DNA of 64,000 bases from Chloroflexota bacterium (GTDB taxonomy: Bacteria; Chloroflexota; Anaerolineae; Anaerolineales; Anaerolineaceae): positions 1 through 64,000 of the forward strand of contig JAAYUC010000040.1 in NCBI GenBank assembly GCA_012517865.1, read 5' to 3'. The translations under genes were made by a program, and so were the position numbers. The notes under the pieces were generated by a model that was given only the letters and a program-made list of their open reading frames with translations, was not told the origin of the DNA and did not search any database. This document shows, in pieces, positions 51,701-60,988 of the stretch (the stretch's first letter is position 1; each line of letters begins with the position of its first letter).

Positions 51701-52573
51701 ATGGAAAGTGTATCCCCTGTGAATGAGAAATCCGAACCAATCAGCGCTGCAGAATCCTCCGCGCCCATCACCCCCAATACGCCGGACCCCCATGCAGCGA
51801 CTCAACCAGTGCGGATTGCTCCGGTTCAGGATTTATCCACCGGAATAAAACCGGAACCGGAACCGACAACGGATCTCGAAGACACCAAACCCATCCTGGT
51901 CCGCGAACCAACGGTTGACGGCGCAGCAGCGAATGCTGCCCCGACAACCCTTGATATGGAAGCGCTGCCTGCCTGGCTGATTGCCTTCGCGCAGCAGGAA
52001 ACCGCAGCGGAAACAGCGATTAACCCAGCCGAAGATACAAAAGAAATTCCATTGGAAGTTCCGCAAGCGGCAGCGGACGACACAGGCCAGGTTTTTGTTC
52101 TGCCGGTCACTGCTGATCAGCCTGAAATTGCAGAAAGCGGATGGACGCTGGAAAACGTTACCGAGCCAGCCGCTCCCCTGAATAAGGTCGAAGAGGGGGA
52201 AGGACTGCCAGAGCCCGCATCACCGCTGCCAGATACTGACAGCGCAGAGGAGTTTGGGACGGAGACGCCCGACCCGAACCCGACTGAGCCGCAGGAAACT
52301 GCGGAGGCAGACCTGATGCTTAAGGATGAATTCGCCCGGGCGCTGGATGAAGGAAATACAGCCGCGGCTGCCACAATTATCGAAGAAATGGAAAAAAACC
52401 CGGAATTCCGCAAAGATGCTATCCGTGTTTTGCGTTCGCGCCTGGATACCCGCCCCGAGAGTCTGCCGTTGTGGGATTTCTTCGCGCGCCTTTCCGCGGC
52501 GGATGACCAACCCGGGTTGTCGCAAAAAGCCCGTGAAACCGCAGAAGAAGTAAAGAAAACAATTGGAGAATAA
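51701..52573 (+). CDS. Unknown acidic protein with disordered N-terminus and helical C-terminus
   Basis: A 290-residue protein. The first 200 residues are rich in Pro, Glu, Ala, Asp and Thr and look disordered. The last 85 (LMLKDEFARALDEGNTAAAATIIEEM...LWDFFARLSAADD) resemble a pair of helical tetratricopeptide-like repeats. No signal peptide or membrane helix is seen, so it is likely cytoplasmic. It lies between rpoD and ndk; its stop codon precedes the ndk start by one base. Confidence 0.6.
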   Translation: MESVSPVNEKSEPISAAESSAPITPNTPDPHAATQPVRIAPVQDLSTGIKPEPEPTTDLEDTKPILVREPTVDGAAANAAPTTLDMEALPAWLIAFAQQETAAETAINPAEDTKEIPLEVPQAAADDTGQVFVLPVTADQPEIAESGWTLENVTEPAAPLNKVEEGEGLPEPASPLPDTDSAEEFGTETPDPNPTEPQETAEADLMLKDEFARALDEGNTAAAATIIEEMEKNPEFRKDAIRVLRSRLDTRPESLPLWDFFARLSAADDQPGLSQKARETAEEVKKTIGE

Positions 52574-52574
52574 C

Positions 52575-53024
52575 ATGGAACGATCCCTGGTCTTGGTTAA
52601 GCCGGACGGCGTGCAGCGCGGATTAATTGGCAAAGTAATCACTGCGCTGGAGGAGCGCGGGTTGAGGCTGACAGCCGCCCGCTTTCTGAAGGTCAGTCAG
52701 GAACTGGCTGAGGCCCATTATGCCGTCCACGCCGGAAAACCATTTTACGATGCCTTGATTGCCTTCATTACCTCATCGCCGGTGATGGCGATGGTCTGGG
52801 AAGGACCGGACGCGATTGCCGCTATCAGGCAGACCATGGGAAAAACACGCGGAACCGAAGCCGCACCCGGCACCATCCGCCACGATTACGCGCTGCAGGC
52901 GCGCTTCAACATTACCCACGCTTCGGACTCACCTGAGAACGCGGAGGCTGAGATTGCTCTGTGGTTTAAGCCGGAAGAAATTGTTGCCTGGTCCCGCGAT
53001 ATAGAGAAATGGATTTACGAATGA
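52575..53024 (+). CDS. ndk: Nucleoside diphosphate kinase
   Basis: A 149-residue enzyme transferring phosphate between nucleoside tri- and diphosphates. RSLVLVKPDGVQRGLIGKVI is the N-terminal signature. The active-site His, expected in NITHASDSPENAEAEIALWF, is present. MVWEGPDAIAAIRQTMG is standard. ATG 52575 follows GGAGAATAAC, so the ribosome site lies within the preceding gene's end. Confidence 0.95.
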   Translation: MERSLVLVKPDGVQRGLIGKVITALEERGLRLTAARFLKVSQELAEAHYAVHAGKPFYDALIAFITSSPVMAMVWEGPDAIAAIRQTMGKTRGTEAAPGTIRHDYALQARFNITHASDSPENAEAEIALWFKPEEIVAWSRDIEKWIYE

Positions 53025-53758
53025 CAGAACATAATTTGCCGGATTTAGTGGTTGTTTATCGCGCCAAAGGGCTCATTGAAGGCGAAATAATCAAGGGTTT
53101 TCTGGAAGCCCAGGGCATCAGAGCCAGCGTGAGCCAGGAAGCCGCCGGTAAAATCTACGGCCTCACAGTCGGAGACCTGGGCATCGCGGAGATACTTGTC
53201 CGGGCTGAGGACAAGGATAAGGCCGTCGCGCTCTTGCGGGAAGTGGAGGCGGGGGAATTCGCTAATGAAATCCTTATCAGCGGGGATGCCGAACAAAACG
53301 CGTTGGGTCCGCAGTCCCTTCCGGACGAAGCCGAGCTGCAGCATCGAAAAAAGGTATTAATCCTTTGCACAGGCAATTCAGCCCGCAGCCAGATAGCCGA
53401 GGCGGTTGTAAATAACGACTGCTGGGACAAATGGGTGGCATACAGCGCGGGAACGAACCCCGCCCTCGCGGTCAATCCTTATGCCATCAGAGTGCTGGAA
53501 GAAGCCGGCATTTTTCATCAGGGTGAGCCCAAATCAGTAGAGGTGTTCCGCGATAAAGAATTTGACCTCATTATCACAGTCTGTGATAATGCCCGCGAGA
53601 CCTGCCCGCTGTGGTTGGGGAAAGGCAACCGCTTGCATATCGGCTTTGAGGACCCAGCCGCGGTGGAAGGGACCGACGAAGAAAAGTTAGAGGCTTTCCG
53701 CAAGACCCTCAAACTCATCCGGGCTGCCATTCCGCCAGTTCTGAATGAATACGCCTGA
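53021..53758 (+). CDS. arsC: DUF2007 domain fused to arsenate reductase (ArsC, LMW phosphatase fold)
   Basis: A 245-residue fusion. Residues 8-75 resemble DUF2007 (VVVYRAKGLIEGEIIKGFLEAQGI). From 110 on is a thioredoxin-type ArsC: P-loop C116-TGNSA-R122, then the redox pair C188 and C195 in VCDNARETC, and the IGFEDPA motif near 207. This Cys triad fits arsenate reduction better than protein tyrosine phosphatase activity. The ATG forms ATGA with ndk; an ATG four codons earlier is possible. No arsR or arsenite pump is nearby. Confidence 0.85.
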   Translation: MTEHNLPDLVVVYRAKGLIEGEIIKGFLEAQGIRASVSQEAAGKIYGLTVGDLGIAEILVRAEDKDKAVALLREVEAGEFANEILISGDAEQNALGPQSLPDEAELQHRKKVLILCTGNSARSQIAEAVVNNDCWDKWVAYSAGTNPALAVNPYAIRVLEEAGIFHQGEPKSVEVFRDKEFDLIITVCDNARETCPLWLGKGNRLHIGFEDPAAVEGTDEEKLEAFRKTLKLIRAAIPPVLNEYA

Positions 53759-53834
53759 TTCGCTCGTATCCTTGCAGCCCGAACAATTCGCCGCCGTTCA
53801 GGCGGCTGATTGTTTTCCAGTCACACCGCGCTGT

Positions 53835-53863
53835 TTGACAAAGGGGATTCTATCCGTTATAAA
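53835..53863 (+). promoter_or_regulatory. Near-consensus promoter giving a leaderless transglycosylase mRNA
   Basis: TTGACA (53835-53840), 17-base spacer, TATAAA (53858-53863), then six bases and ATG 53870. Transcription should start at the ATG, and no Shine-Dalgarno exists. Confidence 0.75.
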
Positions 53864-53869
53864 ACCTGC

Positions 53870-56359
53870 ATGAAAAGAAACGGCGCGTCCCGTTTTATCC
53901 TGGCTCTCCTTTCAGCGCTGCTGCTGAGCGGCTGTTCCGCGCCAGCGCTCCAAACCCCGCCGAATCTCCCTACGCGAACCTCCACCACTGCCAGCACGCC
54001 CACGTTAACGGCGGTACCACAGGAGCCCGCCAGCGCTCCCACCGCAGCCCCAACCCCAGCAGAAGCCCGACTTGCAGAAGCGGATGCCGCCCTTCAATTC
54101 GGGGACTACCCCGCGGCATTGGAGGCCTATGCTAAAGCCAAAAGCTCGGGCTCGGCGGCACAGCGCGCGGCCGGCCTATACGGGCAGGGGCTCACCTATT
54201 ACAAACTTGAAGACTACTTTCAGGCCAAGCCACTTTTACTGGAGCTTATCGCGAATTATCCCGACACGCTGCCAGCCATCAGGGCGCACTATGTGCTTGC
54301 ACAAATCTTAAAATCTGAGAACAACCTGACTGAAGCTGTAAACTATCTGACTTTGTACCAACAATCCCGGCCGGGCATTCTGGACGCCTTTATTTTTGAG
54401 CAAATCGGCGACCTGCGAGCACAGAACGGAGAAAACGAACTGGCACTGGCAGCCTACTCAAACGCGTATCTGGCCTCAGATGCCAGCAGCAATGCTGCCG
54501 TTGCCGTCAAAGTCGGCGGAATGTACGAGAAATTGGGTCAGTTAAACCAGGCCGCGGCAATTTATCGGGACGTATACGCCCGGACCGAGGATATCTACCT
54601 CAAATCCCAGCTCGATTTGCTTCTGGGTCGGGTGTATATCGCGCAAGGCGCGGTGGAAGAAGGTTTTAACTACTATCAGCACGCGGTGAATAACTACCCC
54701 GAAACTTACGACGCGTTTTCAGCCGTCTTAGCGCTTTTGGAGGCTGAACAGAGCGTCGATGAACTCCAGCGCGGTTTAATCAACTACTTCAGAGGGCAGT
54801 ACGACCTGGCCAACGAGGCTTTTTCCCGCTACCTGGCAGGGGAAGGCCTTGAGAAAGACAAAGCGCTCTATTACCAGGCGCTGGCGGTCAGGGCGAAAGG
54901 CCTGGAATTAGCCGCCCTCAATTCCGAAGAGCGTTTCACATTAAATCAAAGCGATGGAACCCCGCAGGACCAGACCGCGGTTGCCCTTTGGAAACAACTG
55001 ATCAGCGATTATCCAAAGAGCAGCTACCTTTCTCACGCCATTGAGGACATTGTCTACACGCAGTATGCCTACATGAACCGCACCGACCTCGCGGCGCAGA
55101 CCGCGCTGGACTATGTTTCCCAGCAGCCGCAGGCTGTATACGCCCCAAGCTTGCTTTTTACCGCCGGCCGATACCTCGAAATCCAGGGAAAGCTGGAAGA
55201 AGCCGCTCAGGTTTGGGAAAGAATCGCGGTCAATTATCCTTCCTCGGACCAGTCTTTTCAGGGCGCATTCTTCGCTGGCATCCTGCACTTCCGGCGCGGA
55301 GACCTGACAGCTGCCGTGAATTCATTGAATCGCGCGGTTTTACTGGCTCTGGATCCGCTGGAAACAGCCGGGGCATACCTCTGGCTTGGGAAAGTAAGCC
55401 AGTCCCAGGGAGACACTGAAAAAGCCCACGAGTACTGGAATTCAGCCTCAGCCGCCGACCCAGCAGGTTACTACGGGCTGCGCGCTCTGGAATTATTGGA
55501 AGGCCGGGAAGCATTCACATCGCCCGAAACGCTGAACCTGCGCATCGACATGACCAGCGCGCGCGAGGTGGCCGCCGCCTGGATGCGAACCTCCTTTAAC
55601 CTGCCCCCGCAAGTGAACCTTGATTACAGCGCGGAATTGTGGAGCGATGCCCGCTTTACGCGCGCAGTGGAATATTGGAGCCTTGGGCTGTATACGCAAG
55701 CCAGACAGGAATTCGAGTCTCTCAGGACAGCCAATCGCCTGGATGTGGTCAATAGCTTCCGCCTGTTGAAGACTTTTCAGGATTACGGTTTCTATGCCTC
55801 CGCGATTGAAACCAGCCAGACCATCGCGACCCTGGCAGGTTACAGCAATATCGCCCTGGCGGAAAATCTGCCAGCCTACTTTGCCTACAGCTATTACGGC
55901 GCGTATTACCTTCCCTGGGTGCAAAAAGCCGCTGATACCTACGGAGTTCCAGTATTGATACTGCTGAGCCTAATCCACCAGGAAAGCCGCTTCCAACCCT
56001 TTGCCGTGTCCTCAGCCGGAGCGCAGGGCTTGCTGCAGTTGATGCCGCAGACCGCCGCAACAATCGCCTCGGAAATCAACTATCCGCCAAATTTCAGCCC
56101 GGAAGACCTGGGTGTGCCGCTTTACAATCTGACCCTTGGCGCCAATTATCTTGCCAGGCAGTTTTTCGTCTTTGATGGGGATGCATATGCCGCGTTAGCA
56201 GCCTACAACAGCGGCCCGGGGAATGTGCGCGAATGGAAACAAATCTCCGGTGATGACCAGGACCTTTTTGTCGGCTCTATTCGTTACCTGGAATCGCGCA
56301 CATACGTGCGGAAAATTGCTGAAATATTCGCGCAGTACGCGCGCCTTTATGGGAAGTAG
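53870..56359 (+). CDS. Lipoprotein lytic transglycosylase with TPR-like repeats (Slt family)
   Basis: An 829-residue exported enzyme that cuts glycan strands of peptidoglycan. The signal peptide ends in a LLSGC lipobox near residue 23, predicting a lipid anchor, followed by a Thr/Pro-rich linker. Helical tetratricopeptide-like repeats cover about 65-630. The SLT domain near 680-820 has LSLIHQESRFQPFAVSSAGAQGLLQLMPQTA, with the catalytic Glu, and AALAAYNSGPGNV. The ATG at 53870 is favoured because a longer frame from 53810 would contain the promoter. Confidence 0.9.
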   Translation: MKRNGASRFILALLSALLLSGCSAPALQTPPNLPTRTSTTASTPTLTAVPQEPASAPTAAPTPAEARLAEADAALQFGDYPAALEAYAKAKSSGSAAQRAAGLYGQGLTYYKLEDYFQAKPLLLELIANYPDTLPAIRAHYVLAQILKSENNLTEAVNYLTLYQQSRPGILDAFIFEQIGDLRAQNGENELALAAYSNAYLASDASSNAAVAVKVGGMYEKLGQLNQAAAIYRDVYARTEDIYLKSQLDLLLGRVYIAQGAVEEGFNYYQHAVNNYPETYDAFSAVLALLEAEQSVDELQRGLINYFRGQYDLANEAFSRYLAGEGLEKDKALYYQALAVRAKGLELAALNSEERFTLNQSDGTPQDQTAVALWKQLISDYPKSSYLSHAIEDIVYTQYAYMNRTDLAAQTALDYVSQQPQAVYAPSLLFTAGRYLEIQGKLEEAAQVWERIAVNYPSSDQSFQGAFFAGILHFRRGDLTAAVNSLNRAVLLALDPLETAGAYLWLGKVSQSQGDTEKAHEYWNSASAADPAGYYGLRALELLEGREAFTSPETLNLRIDMTSAREVAAAWMRTSFNLPPQVNLDYSAELWSDARFTRAVEYWSLGLYTQARQEFESLRTANRLDVVNSFRLLKTFQDYGFYASAIETSQTIATLAGYSNIALAENLPAYFAYSYYGAYYLPWVQKAADTYGVPVLILLSLIHQESRFQPFAVSSAGAQGLLQLMPQTAATIASEINYPPNFSPEDLGVPLYNLTLGANYLARQFFVFDGDAYAALAAYNSGPGNVREWKQISGDDQDLFVGSIRYLESRTYVRKIAEIFAQYARLYGK

Positions 56360-56433
56360 GACTTTTCGCGAATCTTCGCAGCAGCCAGTTTTTTATTTAG
56401 ATGATTCTCACCTAATAATGAATTTCGAAAGGA

Positions 56434-56470
56434 ACAAAAAACAGGCGGCATCGATGCCGCCTGTTTTTGT
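56434..56470. terminator. Bidirectional terminator between transglycosylase and ppdK
   Basis: Fully palindromic AAAAACAGGCGGCAT-CG-ATGCCGCCTGTTTTT with further flanking AC/GT pairing. T tails on both strands. Confidence 0.85.
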
Positions 56471-56485
56471 CTCATAACCGTAAGT

Positions 56486-59329
56486 TTACTTGTTTTTCAA
56501 TGCTGCCTGCGCGGCGGCCAGTCTTGCCAGAGGCACGCGGAACGGTGAGCAGCTGACGTAGTTGTTGCCGATGATGTGGCACCACTCAATCGAGCTGGGA
56601 TCGCCGCCGTGTTCACCGCAGATACCAACCTCGAGATTCGGGCGGACGCTGCGGCCGTCTTCGATGGCTTTCTGCATCAGCTTGCCGACGCCCTCACGGT
56701 CTAACTGCTGGAAGGGGTTCTTAGGCAGAATGCCTTTTTCAACATAGCGCACGAGGAAGTTGCGTTCAGCGTCATCACGGCTGTAACCAAAGGTCATCTG
56801 GGTCAGGTCGTTCGTTCCGAAGGAGAAGAATTCAGCATATTCGGCAATTTCCGCCGCTGTCACCGCGGCGCGCGGGATTTCAATCATAGTGCCGAATTTG
56901 TATGCAACTTCAATGCCCTTCTCTGCCATCACGTCCTTGGCAATCTTTACCAGGGTGGGCTGAACTTCCTTGAGTTCATTTACGTGCCCGGTCAGGGGGA
57001 TCATGATCTCGGGTTTGGCAACAATGCCAGCCTTGGCGGCATCACAGGCTGCTTCAAAAATCGCGCGGACCTGCATCTTCATGATGTCGGGGTAGACAAT
57101 ACCCAGGCGGATACCGCGCAGACCCATCATCGGGTTGCTTTCATGCAGCGCGCTGACGACTTCCAGCATCTTTTCCTTCTCAGCCAAACCTTCAGTTTTG
57201 CCGAGAGCTTTCATGGTAGCGACTTCGGTGAGGAGCGATTCCATTGAAGGCAGGAATTCGTGCAGCGGCGGGTCAATCAGGCGGATGATAACCGGATAAC
57301 CGTTCATCGCCTCGAATAGGCCGTAAAAATCCTCACGCTGGAGAGGCAGAATATATTCCAGAGCGCCAAAGTAAGCACGCGCGCCCGGGTCTTCCGCCAG
57401 AGCTTTCTTCTCCGCCTCGATTGTCGCGGCCAATTCCGCTTTTTCATCATCCTTCAGCACGCGGCCTTCCAGGCGTCCGGCTTTCAGGGCGGATTCCAAC
57501 TGTTCGAGCGAGTTCAGTTTCTTCTGAGTCGGCTCGGCGTTCATGATCATGTCCTGAACGTGCGGCAGGCGGGTCACTTCAAAGAACATGTGCTCCGTGC
57601 GGCAGAGGCCGATACCCTTCGCGCCGTACGCGCGGGCGCGGCGGGCATCCTTGGGGTAATCCGCGTTGGCCCAGACCTGCAGGCGGGAAATCTCATCCGC
57701 CCAATCTAGCAGCGCCATCAGTTCTTTTTGCTGCGTGACATCCGGGGTGGTAAGCGGCAGTTTGCCGACAAATGCTTCGCCGGTGGTGCCATCAACCGAA
57801 ATCCAGTCGCCTTCTTTAATGACAATACCGTTGGAGGTCATCTGGCGTTTTTCCAGGTCAATCACGGCCATGGAAGCGCCAACCACGCAGGGAACGCCAA
57901 ACTGGCGCGCAACCACCGCGGCATGCGACGTCGCGCCGCCTTCGCTGGTGAGGATACCCTTGGAGGCCAGCATACCGTGCACATCATCCGGCTTGGTGAA
58001 AGGACGCACCATAATGACATCCTGACCTTCGTCGCGATGTTTTCTTTCAGCGAGATCGGCGTCAAAATAGACCTGACCAACAGCGGCGCCAGGAGAGGCA
58101 GCCACACCCTTAGCCAGCAAGCCTTTTTCCCTTTTAGCTTTCTCTTTGTCTTCCAGAGAGAATTGCGGATGGAGCATCTGGTCCACCTGTTCGGGAGTCA
58201 CGCGTTTGATGGCTTCTTCCTTGGTAATGAAGTTTTCATTGACCATATCGTAAGCAATCTTAATCGCGGCTTTGGCCGAGCGTTTGCCGTTACGGGTCTG
58301 GAGCATCCACAGTTTGCCGCGTTCAATGGTGAACTCGACATCCTGCATTTCTTTGTAATGGTTCTCCAGCTTCCTGGTGATATCCATGAAAGTGTTGTAA
58401 GCGTCAGGAATTTCGTACTTGAGGCCTTCAATCTTGGAGGTGTTGCGGATGCCGGCAACCACATCTTCGCCCTGGGCGTTGAGCAGATATTCGCCGAACA
58501 TCTTGTTTTCGCCTGTCTGCGGGTCGCGCGTGAAGGCAACGCCGGTACCAGAGTCATTGCCCATGTTGCCAAACACCATGGTTTGGATATTGACCGCGGT
58601 GCCCAGCGAATCGGGAATGTTTTCGCGTCGGCGGTAATCAATGGCGCGTTTGGAATTCCAGGAGTTGAAAACCGCTTTGATGGCGTACTGCATCTGCACC
58701 AGCGGGTCCTGCGGGAATTCAAAACCCATTTCGCGTTTGACGACCTCTTTGAATTGGCCGGTCAGATACTGCCAGTCCGCAGCGTCCAATTCCGTATCCA
58801 GCTTCACGCCTTTTTTCTCTTTGTAGCTGTCCAGAACTTCATCGAATGCTTCATCCGGGATGCCGAGCACGACGCTGCCGAACATTTGCACTAAGCGGCG
58901 GTAAGAATCCGCCACAAAACGCTCATTTCCGGTCAAAGCGATCATGCCCTGTGCGGTCTGGTCATTCATACCGATGTTAAGAACAGTGTCCATCATGCCG
59001 GGCATGGAGAACTTGGCGCCCGAACGGCAGGAAACCAGCAGAGGGTTTTTGGGGTCGCCAAAGACTTTCCCGGCTTTCTTTTCCACTTCCTTCAAAGCGT
59101 CCAACGCCTGTTCCCACATTCCTTCGGGGAATTCATTCGTTTCCTGATAGGCATTGCAGGCTTCGGTGGTAATGGTAAATCCAGGGGGGACGGGCACGCC
59201 AATGCGCACCATTTCCGCCAGGTTGGAGCCTTTGCCACCCAATAGTCCGCGCACCCCGTCCCAACTGCCAGCGTACGCTTCAGCCTGTTCAACTTCGTCA
59301 AACAGGTACACCCATTTTTTTGTTGTCAT
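56486..59329 (-). CDS. ppdK: Pyruvate, phosphate dikinase
   Basis: A 947-residue enzyme interconverting pyruvate, ATP and phosphate with PEP, AMP and pyrophosphate. The N-terminal ATP-grasp domain has LLGGKGSNLAEMVRIG and SCRSGAKFSMPGMMDTVLNIG. The swivelling His domain has LTSEGGATSHAAVVAR, with the phosphorylated His. The C-terminal PEP-binding TIM barrel has RTEHMFFEVTRLP, GTNDLTQMTFGYSRDD and GICGEHGGDP. The ATG follows AGGAGGCTGT. It complements the PPi-type phosphofructokinase by linking pyrophosphate to glycolysis. Confidence 0.96.
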   Translation of the reverse strand: MTTKKWVYLFDEVEQAEAYAGSWDGVRGLLGGKGSNLAEMVRIGVPVPPGFTITTEACNAYQETNEFPEGMWEQALDALKEVEKKAGKVFGDPKNPLLVSCRSGAKFSMPGMMDTVLNIGMNDQTAQGMIALTGNERFVADSYRRLVQMFGSVVLGIPDEAFDEVLDSYKEKKGVKLDTELDAADWQYLTGQFKEVVKREMGFEFPQDPLVQMQYAIKAVFNSWNSKRAIDYRRRENIPDSLGTAVNIQTMVFGNMGNDSGTGVAFTRDPQTGENKMFGEYLLNAQGEDVVAGIRNTSKIEGLKYEIPDAYNTFMDITRKLENHYKEMQDVEFTIERGKLWMLQTRNGKRSAKAAIKIAYDMVNENFITKEEAIKRVTPEQVDQMLHPQFSLEDKEKAKREKGLLAKGVAASPGAAVGQVYFDADLAERKHRDEGQDVIMVRPFTKPDDVHGMLASKGILTSEGGATSHAAVVARQFGVPCVVGASMAVIDLEKRQMTSNGIVIKEGDWISVDGTTGEAFVGKLPLTTPDVTQQKELMALLDWADEISRLQVWANADYPKDARRARAYGAKGIGLCRTEHMFFEVTRLPHVQDMIMNAEPTQKKLNSLEQLESALKAGRLEGRVLKDDEKAELAATIEAEKKALAEDPGARAYFGALEYILPLQREDFYGLFEAMNGYPVIIRLIDPPLHEFLPSMESLLTEVATMKALGKTEGLAEKEKMLEVVSALHESNPMMGLRGIRLGIVYPDIMKMQVRAIFEAACDAAKAGIVAKPEIMIPLTGHVNELKEVQPTLVKIAKDVMAEKGIEVAYKFGTMIEIPRAAVTAAEIAEYAEFFSFGTNDLTQMTFGYSRDDAERNFLVRYVEKGILPKNPFQQLDREGVGKLMQKAIEDGRSVRPNLEVGICGEHGGDPSSIEWCHIIGNNYVSCSPFRVPLARLAAAQAALKNK

Positions 59330-59443
59330 ACAGCCTCCTAAGGTAAATCGTAAAATATTACGCAGAATAATCGTGGTATCTCAGAGCCTGAAATAATCCA
59401 AATAAAAATTCTACCATAACTTATTTCCGTCCAGAATTTGTAG
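59330..59443 (-). promoter_or_regulatory. AT-rich upstream region of ppdK
   Basis: A possible promoter on the minus strand is TTCTGG, 17 bases, TAGAAT preceded by TGG (extended -10) near 59410-59440. No gene is seen here. Confidence 0.35.
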
Positions 59444-59683
59444 ACAGTATTCAGTGGGAAACATTGCTTTGCGCGCTGCAAACCAGTTCTGGAGCTGCTT
59501 GAAGACAAGAAGGGGAGCTGCGGCGCTTTTTTCGCGGAGGAGAAGCGCTTCCAGGCGGGCAAACCCACCATCTGGCACTATTCTCCCGAAGACTGGGGCA
59601 GCGCGTCTGGCAAAAGAATAAATCCCTGGCTGACGGCAAGGGCGTTGGGCGTGCTTAATGCAGCCGGAAGGATTGCAATCTAA
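59444..59683 (+). pseudogene. Remnant C-terminal fragment of an unrecognised protein
   Basis: The plus strand has an open frame of 79 codons with no usable start and with protein-like composition. Recognisable segments are CKPVLELLEDKKGSCGAFF, GKPTIWHYSPEDWGSASGK and NPWLTARALGVLNAAGRI. The last resembles the C-terminal ends of prenyltransferase/squalene-cyclase-like alpha-toroid proteins (xPWLTxRALxVLKAAG). That assignment is weak. The frame starts just after a TAG in AT-rich sequence and ends inside the 3' end of the nitroreductase gene. It looks like the stump left after a deletion. Confidence 0.45.
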
Positions 59684-60219
59684 AGATTATCCGGTTTCCA
59701 CGGATTTCCATAGGTGTCCAGAAATACCAAGGCCGGGTCGTACTGCGTCCGGGCGGGTTTTTCTTCGGCCGGATAACCGATGAATACCAGATTGAGCGGC
59801 AGCACTCCCTCAGGCAATTCCAGGACCGCGGAGACCGCTTTTTGAAGCCTGGCAATCGGCGTCACCCCGCACCACACGGCGCCCAAACCCAACGCGGAAG
59901 CCGCTAACAGCAGGTTTTCTGTCGCGGCGCTGCAGTCTTGCTGCCAAAAGTTTTCGCTGACCATCCTCCGCAGAGAGCGCACGTCCCCGCACACGCTGAT
60001 AGCTGTCGGCGCGTTCATCCTGGCAAAAGGGAGCGCTTTGCGCAGTCTTTCCAGGCGCTGCGGATCCCGAATGACAACAAAGCGCCACGGCTTCAGGTTC
60101 ATCGCGGAGGGCGCGGCCATCGCCGCGCGCAGCAGCTGCTCAATGAGAGCGTCTTCAACCGGTGCGTCGGTAAATTTCCGAATGCTTCGGCGTTTATAGA
60201 TAAAATTCAAAGCGTCCAT
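59680..60219 (-). CDS. Nitroreductase-family FMN oxidoreductase
   Basis: A 179-residue flavoprotein. FIYKRRSIRKFTD at the start binds FMN phosphate; AAMAAPSAMNLKPWRFVVI and LGLGAVWCGVTP are family hallmarks. Substrates may be nitroaromatics, quinones or flavins, and the true one is unknown. The ATG at 60219 is preferred to a TTG five codons upstream that overlaps the hydrolase gene. It is the last gene of a run with the hydrolase, CCA enzyme and hpt. Confidence 0.85.
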   Translation of the reverse strand: MDALNFIYKRRSIRKFTDAPVEDALIEQLLRAAMAAPSAMNLKPWRFVVIRDPQRLERLRKALPFARMNAPTAISVCGDVRSLRRMVSENFWQQDCSAATENLLLAASALGLGAVWCGVTPIARLQKAVSAVLELPEGVLPLNLVFIGYPAEEKPARTQYDPALVFLDTYGNPWKPDNL

Positions 60220-60226
60220 CCGCCAT

Positions 60227-60988
60227 TTACCCAACCACTATAAGCAGGGCGCCAAGCGTGCGCGGGGCGGCCAGCATCGGCATGTGCCCGACCTCAGGGA
60301 TAATCACAAACTTGGCGTGCGGATTGGAGTGCGCCATCATTCGTGCGGCTGCCTGCGGCACGATCAGGTCTTCCGCGCCAGCCGCGATTAAAAGCGGACC
60401 GGGAAAACCTGCCAGCACATGCAAACGGTCAGGCCGGCGGGAAATCGCGATAATCGCGTTAATTAGGCCTTCCGGGTTTGTTTTGGCAATAATTTCCCGT
60501 GAGACTGCCTGAACAAACGAGCGGTCGGACAGTCTCAGGCTGAGAGTTTCCGCGAATTCCGCAGTGCCTACAGCCCGAATGTTTTCAACCTCCTGGACGC
60601 GCTGCGCTTTTCTGGCAGGGCTGTCTTCTCCAGCATTGGTAGCGATCATAACCAGTCCCGCCAGGCGTTCCGGGTATTTTTCCGCCAAAGCAAGCGCGAC
60701 ATAACCGCCCATGGAATGACCGCCTAAGACCACTTTTTCCAGCCCGAGCTTATCAATCAGCTCCACAATGTCATCGGCGTACTGCTCTATGGTTCCATCA
60801 GCGGCTCCAAGCTCGCTGCCGCCGTGCCCGCGCAAATCCGGGAGAATGAACTGGGCCTGTTCTTTGTACAGCCCGGCAATATTTTGCCATATGCTGTGAT
60901 TCAAACCAAGACCGTGCAAAAGGACTATCGGTTTCCCCGTTCCCAGGGTTTCCACTTCCATAGCGATTTGTTTGAGTTGAATTTTCAC
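60227..60988 (-). CDS. Alpha/beta-fold hydrolase
   Basis: A 253-residue hydrolase. VLLHGLGLNHSIW forms the oxyanion region. GGHSMGG holds the nucleophile S92. GAEDLIVP and VGHMPMLAAP supply the acid and the His. Likely an esterase, lactonase or 3-oxoadipate enol-lactonase-like enzyme; the substrate is unknown. Its ATG overlaps the stop of the CCA-adding-type gene by 4 bases. Confidence 0.85.
   Translation of the reverse strand: MKIQLKQIAMEVETLGTGKPIVLLHGLGLNHSIWQNIAGLYKEQAQFILPDLRGHGGSELGAADGTIEQYADDIVELIDKLGLEKVVLGGHSMGGYVALALAEKYPERLAGLVMIATNAGEDSPARKAQRVQEVENIRAVGTAEFAETLSLRLSDRSFVQAVSREIIAKTNPEGLINAIIAISRRPDRLHVLAGFPGPLLIAAGAEDLIVPQAAARMMAHSNPHAKFVIIPEVGHMPMLAAPRTLGALLIVVG

Noticed and set aside
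57728-58894. Long open frame (388 codons) on the plus strand opposite ppdK
   Set aside because: It is the antisense shadow of a fully conserved ppdK gene, with no recognisable domain and no ribosome site.
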